This document shows, in pieces, positions 1-7,335 of a stretch of DNA of 22,704 bases. Position 1 is the first letter of the stretch, and every line of letters starts with the position of its first letter. Origin of the DNA: Xanthomarina sp035306705 (lineage in GTDB: Bacteria; Bacteroidota; Bacteroidia; Flavobacteriales; Flavobacteriaceae). The position numbers and the translations under genes were made by a program. The notes under the pieces were generated by a model that had not been told where the DNA came from, made no database searches, and was given only the letters and a program-made list of their open reading frames with translations. The stretch covers positions 1 to 22,704 of the forward strand of contig NZ_DATGNO010000171.1 of NCBI RefSeq assembly GCF_035306705.1, in the 5' to 3' direction.

Positions 1-1
1 G

Positions 2-319
2 CAGAACAAGCTGAGATATGAAGAGCTTGACATTCAAAAACAGGCTTCCGAAAACTCTTTGTTCGCACAATTACAAGCAGCCGTTAGAAGCAGAAATGCC
101 GCACGTATCAGTTTGGAAGCTCAAAACAAGAATCTAAAGCAGGCGGAGAACGCAACAGAAATATTGTTTAAAAATTATGAGACTGGCACGATTGATTTTA
201 GAGAGGTTTTGGATGTGCAGGAACTGCAGTTGCAATTTCAAATCAATCGAATTGAAGCTATAGGTGATTATTTCAAGCAAACAAGCGTTATCGACTATTT
301 TACGGCTAGGAAATTATAA
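2..319 (+). CDS. TolC-family outer-membrane efflux protein, C-terminal end (partial)
   Basis: The reading frame is open from the window's left edge (first full codon at base 2) to a TAA at 317-319, so this is the last ~105 residues of a longer protein. What is visible is a long amphipathic, Gln/Asn/Ala-rich helical stretch (AVRSRNAARISLEAQNKNL) and the turn YETGTIDFREVLDVQELQLQ. This is the typical C-terminal helical hairpin of TolC/OprM/CusC channels, where a GxxxFxxVLDAQ-like motif sits between the last two coiled-coil helices. Such proteins form the outer-membrane exit duct of RND efflux pumps. The neighbouring CusB-like adaptor and CopA point to copper/silver efflux (a CusC role), which is inference from context. 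No signal peptide can be judged because the start lies outside the window. Confidence 0.85.
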   Translation, partial: QNKLRYEELDIQKQASENSLFAQLQAAVRSRNAARISLEAQNKNLKQAENATEILFKNYETGTIDFREVLDVQELQLQFQINRIEAIGDYFKQTSVIDYFTARKL

Positions 320-398
320 GTATTTATCTATGAAAATAGCTTATCTTATAATGTGATAGCTAAAAAAAAAATAAGTATTCATTTAAATCAGAATCAAC

Positions 399-1076
399 AT
401 GAACTTTTCGAATAAAAATAACAAACATAAAAACAACAATAAAAAGGTTGTGAAGAAAAATTTAAGAGTAACTACAACAATTATTGCAATGGCTTTTTTA
501 AGCCTTACAATAATGTCCTGTAGAGACACAAAAAAGGACGATTCTCATTATAGAATGGATTCCGAAATGATGGATGATGGTCATCATCATGACTCGTCAA
601 TGAACAATGATGATATGAAAGAATCACAAGAGATTATGGTTTCCAAAGTACAAAATCCTGAATCAGAATTGGTATTGGCAGACTATATGACACTTAAAAA
701 TGCTTTAGTAGAAACGGATAATAAAGCGGCTTCAGAAGCTGGAAAGAAACTTGAAAATACCTTAAAAAGTTTTAAATTAGATAGCTATCCTACTGAACAA
801 CAAAAGAAATTACAGCAAATTATAGCATCGGCCATCGAACATTCAGGAGAAATTGCACATAGTGGTATGAAGGAACAACGTGCTCATTTTCAGATGTTGA
901 ACAATGCAATAACCGAAATGGTAGCTATTACCGGAACAGAACACACACTTTACCAACAGTATTGTCCCATGTACGGAGATGGTGGTGCTTGGTTGAGTGC
1001 TGAGAAAAATATTAGAAATCCATACTTTGGTAGTAAAATGATGACATGTGGAACCGTACAAAAGAAAATAAATTAA
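399..1076 (+). CDS. DUF3347-domain lipoprotein of the copper cluster
   Basis: The 225-residue protein has an unusually long basic N-terminus (Asn/Lys-rich, residues 1-23), a hydrophobic segment (24-39) and a lipobox-like IMSC with the acceptor Cys at 41, so it is probably a lipoprotein. A Met/His/Asp-rich linker follows (MMDDGHHHDSSMNNDDM) and could bind metal. Residues ~86-225 match DUF3347: a helical domain ending in conserved YCPM (188-191), NPYFG (207-211) and TCG (216-218). The same C-terminal block ends the CusB-like adaptor encoded at 3717-5450, so the two are paralogous modules. DUF3347 proteins cluster with Cus/Cop genes in Bacteroidota, but their biochemical role is not established; a periplasmic Cu(I)/Ag(I) carrier or sequestration function is inference. 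The ATG at 399 is the first start after the upstream gene, 79 nt away. Confidence 0.88.
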   Translation: MNFSNKNNKHKNNNKKVVKKNLRVTTTIIAMAFLSLTIMSCRDTKKDDSHYRMDSEMMDDGHHHDSSMNNDDMKESQEIMVSKVQNPESELVLADYMTLKNALVETDNKAASEAGKKLENTLKSFKLDSYPTEQQKKLQQIIASAIEHSGEIAHSGMKEQRAHFQMLNNAITEMVAITGTEHTLYQQYCPMYGDGGAWLSAEKNIRNPYFGSKMMTCGTVQKKIN

Positions 1077-1194
1077 TTACACCTTTTAGAGGATGTTCTA
1101 ATATATCTATAGTTACTTTAAAGTCTTTGTTTGAATGATTGAACGAAAGCTTCATATAGAATAATATGAATAACTAATTTTTAAAAAAACCAAA

Positions 1195-3696
1195 ATGACA
1201 CATACATACAGCATAGAGGGAATGACCTGCAATGGTTGCAGAAGCCACGTTGAAAAGATACTTTCTGAGGTGGAAGGCGTCTCAAAGGCTACCGTGGATT
1301 TAGAGAAAAAAGAAGCAATCATTGAAATGGAAAACCATATTTCAATCGAAAAGTTTCAGAAAGCTTTAAAAGATGATGGGGGAAGTTATAGCATCTATAA
1401 TGTGGGAGAACAACCCCATATTTCCGAAATCGAGAAAGAAAAACTTCCAAAAGGTGTGGGTACCGGTGTTTTTTATTGTCCAATGCATTGCGAAGGCGAT
1501 AAAATTTACAACAAACCCGGAGATTGCCCGGTGTGTGGCATGGATTTGGTCGAAGAGCAAAATTTATCAGCTATAACCAAAGAGCAATGGACCTGCCCGA
1601 TGCACCCAGAAGTTGTACAAGATGAAGCAGGTTCCTGCCCAATATGTGGTATGGATTTAGTTCCCATGCAACCCGATCTTTCGGCAGAAGAGAAAACCTA
1701 TAAAAAACTATTGAAGAAGTTTTGGATAGCCATGGCCTTCACGTTACCAATTTTTATTATTGCCATGAGCGAAATGCTTACTACAAATCCATTATATGAC
1801 ATTATGGAGCAGCAAAGTTGGAATTGGGTTCAATTTGCACTCTCCATTCCAGTGGTGTTTTATGCCACTTGGATGTTTTTTGAACGTGCTTATAGAAGTA
1901 TAAAAACATGGAATCTTAATATGTTTACTTTGATAGGCATTGGTGCTGGTGTGGCTTGGTTGTTCAGTGTGGTAGCCATGCTTTTTCCAGATGTTTTTCC
2001 AGATCAGTTTCTATCGGAATCTGGTGCGGTACACGTTTATTTTGAAGCCGCAACCGTAATTTTAACGTTGGTACTTTTAGGTCAATTGTTGGAAGCGCGT
2101 GCACACAGTAAAACCAATTCGGCGGTCAAAGAGTTACTAAAATTAGCGCCTAATAAAGCCGTTAAAATGGTAGATGGCGAAGAGGTAGTAGTAAGTATCG
2201 ATAAAATTGTATTGAACGATATTTTAAAGGTGAAACCAGGTGAAAAAATTCCTGTAGATGGTATCATCACCGAAGGAGAGACTAGTATCGATGAATCGAT
2301 GATTACTGGAGAGCCGATACCTGTAAGTAAAACTATAGACGACCAAGTAAGCAGTGGAACTATTAATGGCAATCAAACATTTTTGATGAAAGCAGAAAAA
2401 GTAGGAAGCGATACCTTACTGTCTCAAATTATCAAGTTAGTTAATGATGCCAGTCGAAGTCGTGCGCCCATTCAAAATTTAGCCGATAAAGTATCGGGTT
2501 ATTTTGTGCCGGTAGTAGTTATTATATCTTTAATAACTTTTGGAGTTTGGGCCATTTGGGGACCAGAACCGGCTTATGTCTATGCTTTGGTCAATGCCAT
2601 TGCCGTATTAATTATTGCTTGTCCTTGTGCCTTAGGATTGGCCACACCTATGTCCGTTATGGTAGGTGTTGGAAAGGGCGCTCAAAATGGCGTCTTAATC
2701 AGAAATGCTGAAGCCCTTGAGAAAATGGATAAAGTAGATGTTTTGATTATTGATAAAACAGGAACTATTACTGAAGGAAGACCAACTGTGGAAAAAGTGG
2801 GTGCTTTTGGCACTAGTTTTTCCGAAGCTGAGGTGCTTCAATATATTGTGTCTTTAAATAGTAATTCCGAACATCCATTGGCAGAAGCCACCGTTAAATA
2901 TGGTAAAGAACAGAAAGCCGAAGTATTAAAATCTGATGGATTTAGTGCCGTTACTGGTAAAGGTGTTGAAGGTAAAGTAAACGCTAAAAACGTCGCATTA
3001 GGAAATCCTGAAATGATGAGTTATGCGCAAGCAGAAATTTCTTCAAAAATGGAAGAAAAAGCAAAAACTTATCAAAAACAAGGTAAAACTGTTTCTTATT
3101 TGTCGATAGACAAAGAGGTTGTTGGTTATGTGGTTATTGGCGATAAAATAAAACCTACAAGTGCAAAAGCCATCAAAGAACTTCAAGAAAGAGGTATTGA
3201 AGTTATTATGATGACTGGCGATAATCATGACACAGCGCAAGCAGTGGCCACAGAACTTCATCTTACAGATTTTAAGGCAAGCATGCTCCCAGAAGATAAG
3301 CTCAAGGAAGTAGAAAAATTACAAAAACTAGGAAAGGTAGTTGCCATGGCAGGTGACGGTATCAATGATGCACCGGCCTTAGCGAAGAGTGATGTTGGAA
3401 TAGCCATGGGCACAGGTACAGATGTGGCTATCGAAAGCGCCATGATTACCTTGGTAAAAGGCGACTTGCACGGTATTGTTAAAGCTCGAAAACTAAGTCA
3501 TGCTGTGATGAAAAACATCAAGCAAAACCTCTTTTTCGCACTCATTTATAACACCTTAGGAGTGCCGATTGCAGCAGGCGTTTTATTTCCATTTTTCGGT
3601 ATTTTATTATCACCTATGATTGCTGCCTTAGCCATGAGTTTTAGTTCGGTATCTGTTATTGGAAATGCATTAAGATTAAGAACCGCTAAGGTTTAA
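1195..3696 (+). CDS. copA: Copper-translocating P1B-type ATPase (CopA-like) with HMA and two Cys-rich metal-binding domains
   Basis: An inner-membrane ATPase that exports Cu(I), or Ag(I), from the cytoplasm at the cost of ATP. Domain order: an HMA domain with GMTCNGC (Cys12, Cys15); two heavy-metal-binding modules, ~94-122 (YCPMHC...CPVCGMDL) and ~132-158 (WTCPMHP...CPICGMDLVPM); then the ATPase core with membrane helices from ~170. The core shows the phosphatase TGEP (371-374), the membrane metal site CPC (476-478), phosphorylated Asp520 in DKTGT, HP (560-561), MTGDN and GDGINDAP (720 on). The last helices carry YN and MSFSS, the usual Cu(I)-type residues. CPC rather than CPH favours CopA over CopB. 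The 833-residue length fits a CopA with extra N-terminal modules. The stop lies only 20 nt before the adaptor gene, so the two are probably co-transcribed. The preceding 118-nt gap shows no clear promoter box. Confidence 0.96.
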   Translation: MTHTYSIEGMTCNGCRSHVEKILSEVEGVSKATVDLEKKEAIIEMENHISIEKFQKALKDDGGSYSIYNVGEQPHISEIEKEKLPKGVGTGVFYCPMHCEGDKIYNKPGDCPVCGMDLVEEQNLSAITKEQWTCPMHPEVVQDEAGSCPICGMDLVPMQPDLSAEEKTYKKLLKKFWIAMAFTLPIFIIAMSEMLTTNPLYDIMEQQSWNWVQFALSIPVVFYATWMFFERAYRSIKTWNLNMFTLIGIGAGVAWLFSVVAMLFPDVFPDQFLSESGAVHVYFEAATVILTLVLLGQLLEARAHSKTNSAVKELLKLAPNKAVKMVDGEEVVVSIDKIVLNDILKVKPGEKIPVDGIITEGETSIDESMITGEPIPVSKTIDDQVSSGTINGNQTFLMKAEKVGSDTLLSQIIKLVNDASRSRAPIQNLADKVSGYFVPVVVIISLITFGVWAIWGPEPAYVYALVNAIAVLIIACPCALGLATPMSVMVGVGKGAQNGVLIRNAEALEKMDKVDVLIIDKTGTITEGRPTVEKVGAFGTSFSEAEVLQYIVSLNSNSEHPLAEATVKYGKEQKAEVLKSDGFSAVTGKGVEGKVNAKNVALGNPEMMSYAQAEISSKMEEKAKTYQKQGKTVSYLSIDKEVVGYVVIGDKIKPTSAKAIKELQERGIEVIMMTGDNHDTAQAVATELHLTDFKASMLPEDKLKEVEKLQKLGKVVAMAGDGINDAPALAKSDVGIAMGTGTDVAIESAMITLVKGDLHGIVKARKLSHAVMKNIKQNLFFALIYNTLGVPIAAGVLFPFFGILLSPMIAALAMSFSSVSVIGNALRLRTAKV

Positions 3697-3716
3697 CTTA
3701 AACAAAATTTAAACAA

Positions 3717-5450
3717 ATGAAAAAGAATATCATTTACATTGGGGCGGCCTTAATTATTGGTCTTCTAGGTGGTTTTCTGCTATTCGGTGGAAAAACTGCG
3801 ACAAATAATGACAACCACGAACATGCCGAAGAGGTTTCACAAATGTGGACTTGTTCCATGCATCCACAAATCATGCAGCCCGAACCAGGCGATTGCCCAC
3901 TATGTGGCATGGATTTAATCCCAGCAGATTCTGGAGGTGAAGGTCTTGCCTTGAATGAGATAAGAATGACAACCAACGCCATGGCCTTGGCAAATATTCA
4001 AACAACAGTTGTAGGTAATAGCTCTGAAACAGAAGAAAACTCTTTATTGCTTTCTGGAAAAATTATGCCTAATGAAGAAGCCAATGCGGTGCAAGCCAGT
4101 TATTTTGAAGGTCGAATAGAAAAGTTAAATGTCAATTTTACCGGAGAAGAAATCCGAAAAGGACAGTTATTGGCTACCATTTATGCACCGGCTCTTGTGG
4201 CAGCACAACAGGAACTTTTAACGGCAGCTTCTATGAAGGAGTCCCAACCCGCCTTGTATAAAGCCGTTAGAAATAAATTAAAACTATGGAAACTTTCGGA
4301 AGACCAAATTAACCAAATTGAAACTTCTGGAAAAGTACGAGAGAATTTCCCAATTTATGCCACTGTTTCTGGTACGGTTTCCGAAAAAATGGCAGAGGAA
4401 GGCGATTATGTAAAACAAGGGCAACCTATAGTGAAAGTTAGTGATTTAGGAACTGTATGGGCCATGTTTGACGCTTATGAGAACCAAATTTCACAGCTAA
4501 AGAAAGGTCAAAAAATATCTGTAACTACCAATGCGTATCCCAATAGGGAATTTGAAGCCACCATTTCTTTTATCGATCCAAGTTTAAATACCCAATCCCG
4601 AACTGTTTCAGTTAGAGCCACTTTAAATAATAAAGAGGCTATTTTAAAACCAGGAATGTTTGTTACCTCAAAAGTTCAGATAGCAAAAAACACTAATAAT
4701 CAATCACAAATAAGTGTTCCAGCATCTGCAGTACTTTGGACAGGAAATAGATCTTTGGTCTATGTGAAAACAAATCCAGACGAACCCATTTTTAAAATGC
4801 GCGAAGTTGGCTTAGGTGCTAAAAACGGTGAGATGTATACCATTCTTGATGGTTTGTCCAATGGAGAAGAAATAGTAACCCATGGTACTTTTACAGTAGA
4901 TGCGGCAGCACAGCTTCAGGGTAAGAAGAGTATGATGAATACCGAAGGACCTTCTGAAATAGATGCCACAAAGTATTTATCGAATGTTGAAAGATTGGAA
5001 GTGCCATCAAAGTTTCAGGCCCAGTTAAAAGCAGTTTTTGATGATTATATGACCATTGAAAATGCTTTGGTCAAGGACGATTCAGAAACACCAAAAGAGG
5101 CGGCTGGGGATTTGCTTAAAAGTCTTCAAAAAGTGGATATGAAGCTTGTAAAAGAGGAGCCAGGACATAGTCATTGGATGCTGTTGGATAAGGAACTTCG
5201 AGAGGCTGCCCTAGCAATTTCAAAAACATCTGATATTAAAGAACAAAGAGATCATTTTATTCATCTTTCGGCACATTTAATTAATGCCGTGAAAACTTTT
5301 GGTATCAACCAAACGGTATATGTGGATTATTGTCCCATGGTGAATAATGATGTTGGGGCATATTGGTTAAGTACTAAAGAAGAAATTCTTAACCCATATT
5401 TTGGAGATGCCATGTTAACATGTGGAGAAGTAAAACAAATTATAGAATAA
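3717..5450 (+). CDS. CusB-like RND periplasmic adaptor with N-terminal metal-binding domain and C-terminal DUF3347 fusion
   Basis: A membrane-fusion protein that links an inner-membrane RND pump to a TolC-type channel. It starts with an N-terminal membrane anchor/signal (hydrophobic ~5-24), then a His-containing linker and a heavy-metal-binding module (~43-71, WTCSMHP...CPLCGMDL) like those in the adjacent CopA. Next come the adaptor domains: lipoyl/barrel-sandwich halves flanking an alpha-hairpin (around residues 115-240, e.g. GRIEKLNVNFTGEEIRKGQ and ATVSGTVSEKMAEEGDYVKQ), then beta-barrel and membrane-proximal regions to ~410. Residues ~432-577 are a DUF3347 domain with YCPM (538-541), NPYFG and TCG (568-570). 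The standalone DUF3347 lipoprotein at 399-1076 has the same ending. Typical CusB is ~400 residues, so the extra length is these two fused metal modules. Specificity for Cu/Ag is inferred from the modules and neighbours; the CusA pump itself is not in the window. Confidence 0.93.
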   Translation: MKKNIIYIGAALIIGLLGGFLLFGGKTATNNDNHEHAEEVSQMWTCSMHPQIMQPEPGDCPLCGMDLIPADSGGEGLALNEIRMTTNAMALANIQTTVVGNSSETEENSLLLSGKIMPNEEANAVQASYFEGRIEKLNVNFTGEEIRKGQLLATIYAPALVAAQQELLTAASMKESQPALYKAVRNKLKLWKLSEDQINQIETSGKVRENFPIYATVSGTVSEKMAEEGDYVKQGQPIVKVSDLGTVWAMFDAYENQISQLKKGQKISVTTNAYPNREFEATISFIDPSLNTQSRTVSVRATLNNKEAILKPGMFVTSKVQIAKNTNNQSQISVPASAVLWTGNRSLVYVKTNPDEPIFKMREVGLGAKNGEMYTILDGLSNGEEIVTHGTFTVDAAAQLQGKKSMMNTEGPSEIDATKYLSNVERLEVPSKFQAQLKAVFDDYMTIENALVKDDSETPKEAAGDLLKSLQKVDMKLVKEEPGHSHWMLLDKELREAALAISKTSDIKEQRDHFIHLSAHLINAVKTFGINQTVYVDYCPMVNNDVGAYWLSTKEEILNPYFGDAMLTCGEVKQIIE

Positions 5451-5475
5451 ATTAAAAACAATTAAATTAAAAACA

Positions 5476-5895
5476 ATGAAGAAAGTAATTTTAAGTATCG
5501 CTGTAATTGCAGGTATGGGTTTAACCAGTTGTAAAAACGAAGCAAAACAAGAAACGGCAACAATTGAAGTATCTGAAGAAATTGCCATGGCAGACCTGTC
5601 TTTTGGTGTAAGAGGTAATTGTGGCATGTGTAAGAAAACCATCGAAAAAGCAGCAAATAGCGTTGCAGGTGTTACTAGTGCTAATTGGGATGTAGATAAA
5701 AAGAAAATCGACGTGTCGTTTGATGATACCAAAACGGATGCTATGGCAATTCATAACGCCATTGCAGCATCAGGTTATGATACAGAAAAAGCAACTGGAC
5801 ATTTAGATGCCTATGAAAATTTACCAGGATGTTGTAAATACGATCACGACATGCAAATGAATCAATCTGGTGACATAAAAGCAGAGGTACACTAA
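5476..5895 (+). CDS. Periplasmic HMA-domain (heavy-metal-associated) lipoprotein
   Basis: A 139-residue protein with a short lipoprotein signal: MKK, a hydrophobic core, and lipobox LTSC with Cys19. The body (~41-105) is an HMA fold of the CopZ/Atx1 type with metal-binding GNCGMC (Cys49 and Cys52) followed by KKTIEKAA and the second half VTSANWDVDKKKIDVSF. The tail has a second Cys pair in YENLPGCCKYDHDMQM, with His and Met residues that could add ligands. It lies 25 nt after the adaptor gene and directly before a strong terminator, so it is the last gene of the copper cluster. The likely role is to bind or shuttle Cu(I) on the periplasmic side, possibly handing it to the adaptor; this is inferred from the fold, export signal and context. 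Confidence 0.9.
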   Translation: MKKVILSIAVIAGMGLTSCKNEAKQETATIEVSEEIAMADLSFGVRGNCGMCKKTIEKAANSVAGVTSANWDVDKKKIDVSFDDTKTDAMAIHNAIAASGYDTEKATGHLDAYENLPGCCKYDHDMQMNQSGDIKAEVH

Positions 5896-5913
5896 TTAAA
5901 AAATAGTAGATGT

Positions 5914-5946
5914 AAAAAAAGAGTTCTTTATTAGAGCTCTTTTTTT
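5914..5946 (+). terminator. Intrinsic terminator of the copper cluster
   Basis: Arms 5914-5926 and 5934-5946 pair over 13 positions (12 Watson-Crick plus one G-T) around the 7-nt loop TTTATTA. The stem runs from an A-run into GAG and ends in a run of seven T. It begins 18 nt after the HMA lipoprotein stop. The A-run on the left arm means it could also stop transcription on the other strand. Confidence 0.85.
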
Positions 5947-6139
5947 ATATTTCAATGCCATTTTTTTCCTTTCTTTTATAAGTTTTTTGAATGAATTTCG
6001 TCTAAGGAACTTATAGGCAATAAAAAATAATTCTGGATTTTCATATTGTTTCATTTCTATTTATAGTATTTTAGAAAAAGCTTCTCTTTTAAAGTTAGTA
6101 AAAGATGAGATTCAAGGCATTCATAATTATTAAACAATG

Positions 6140-6147
6140 TAAATTTG
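6140..6147 (+). promoter_or_regulatory. Candidate -7 box for the HD-PycTM gene (possible leaderless transcript)
   Basis: TAAATTTG is an exact match to the Bacteroidota -7 consensus TAnnTTTG. It ends only 4 nt before the ATG at 6152, so a start site at the usual distance would coincide with the start codon. No TTG is present at the expected -33 spacing, so a chance match is possible. Confidence 0.3.
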
Positions 6148-6151
6148 TAAA

Positions 6152-7318
6152 ATGAAAGAAGCGCTTTTATTCCAAGTAGAAATATATGTAGCAGAACTGT
6201 TAAATAAGCAGCTCTCATCAACAAATTATTATCATAACGCCATTCATACTAGACGCGTTGTAGCTCATGTTGAAGAATTAGCTGCCAAGGAACAATGCAC
6301 GGAACAGGAAACAATAGCTTTACTGGTAGCAGCATGGTTTCATGATACGGGTTATATTCATTCTGATAAGGAACACGAAGAAGAAAGTGTGAAAATGGCT
6401 CATTCCTTTTTAAAACAACAAGGAGTTTCTGAAGAAATCCAGAGTTTGGTTGAGCAATTAATTCTAGCTACAAAAAGTGAGTATGAGCCCAAGAATAAAC
6501 TAGAAGGAATTATTAAAGATGCCGATTGTGGCCATGTAGCTTCTGAAGAATTCATAGACATTTCAATGAATCTGATGAAAGAATTAAATGTCAAAAACCA
6601 ATGCAATCTTTCTGAAATTGCATGGATGCAAGAGACTTTGGTTTTTCTAAAAAATCATTCGTTTTACTCCAATTCTGCAAAAAAACTTTGGCAGCCAAAA
6701 AAGGAAATTAACCAATTAGAAGTTCAAAGGAAATTAGATAGACTTTCAACTAAAAAAAAGAAAAAAGGAAAAAGCTCAGGATTTGGCAGAGGTGTGGAGA
6801 CTTTGTTTCGAGTACAATTAAAAAATCATATAGAATTAAGTGCCATTGCAGATACTAAAGCCAATATTTTACTCTCTGTAAATGCTATTATTATTTCGGT
6901 AGCACTATCTAATTTAATTCCAAAACTGGATAGTCCATCAAATTTATTTTTAGTATATCCCACTTTAATTTTAACACTTTTTAGTGTGGCTTCTGTGGTG
7001 CTATCTGTTTTATCTACACGTCCAAAAATATCTAATGTGGCAATTACTAAAGATATGATTCGGCAGAATAAAACCAACATCCTGTTTTTTGGAAACTTTC
7101 AAAAAATGAGTTTGGAAGATTTTGAATGGGGAATCGACTATTTAATGGATAACGAAGAAACCTTATACAATTCACTCACCAAAGATTTATATTATTTAGG
7201 ACTTGTGCTTAATAGGAAATATAAATTATTACGAATTACCTATACTGTTTTTATGTTTGGAATTATTATATCATCCGCAGCATTTATTTATAGTTATTAT
7301 ATAAATCTAGTCGCATAA
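6152..7318 (+). CDS. HD-domain phosphohydrolase fused to a PycTM-like membrane effector domain
   Basis: The 388-residue protein has two parts. Residues ~1-190 form an HD-superfamily domain with YYHNAIHTRRV (His28, His32), FHD (His64-Asp65) and KDADCGH (Asp123/Asp125), the metal-ligand pattern of HD phosphohydrolases, which often cleave nucleotides or cyclic nucleotides. A Lys-rich linker (~198-210) leads to residues ~212-388, which contain ELSAIADTKANILLSVNA and three hydrophobic helices (about 235-255, 264-290, 363-385). This matches the PycTM/DUF5706 family. In Pycsar anti-phage defence, PycTM proteins respond to cCMP or cUMP made by a PycC cyclase and damage the inner membrane. No cyclase gene is seen here, so a complete Pycsar system is not supported; the HD half might degrade or sense the signal nucleotide (inference). 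The next gene starts 17 nt downstream, so the two probably form one operon. Confidence 0.87.
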   Translation: MKEALLFQVEIYVAELLNKQLSSTNYYHNAIHTRRVVAHVEELAAKEQCTEQETIALLVAAWFHDTGYIHSDKEHEEESVKMAHSFLKQQGVSEEIQSLVEQLILATKSEYEPKNKLEGIIKDADCGHVASEEFIDISMNLMKELNVKNQCNLSEIAWMQETLVFLKNHSFYSNSAKKLWQPKKEINQLEVQRKLDRLSTKKKKKGKSSGFGRGVETLFRVQLKNHIELSAIADTKANILLSVNAIIISVALSNLIPKLDSPSNLFLVYPTLILTLFSVASVVLSVLSTRPKISNVAITKDMIRQNKTNILFFGNFQKMSLEDFEWGIDYLMDNEETLYNSLTKDLYYLGLVLNRKYKLLRITYTVFMFGIIISSAAFIYSYYINLVA

Positions 7319-7335
7319 TATTAATTAAGGAAAAA

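Noticed and set aside
5415..5732. A 105-codon - strand open frame
   Set aside because: It overlaps the HMA lipoprotein gene, whose signal peptide, metal motif and terminator are clear.
5977..6015. Inverted repeat TATAAGTT/AACTTATA upstream of the HD-PycTM gene as an operator
   Set aside because: The 8-bp AT-rich arms with a 23-nt gap are easily expected by chance here.
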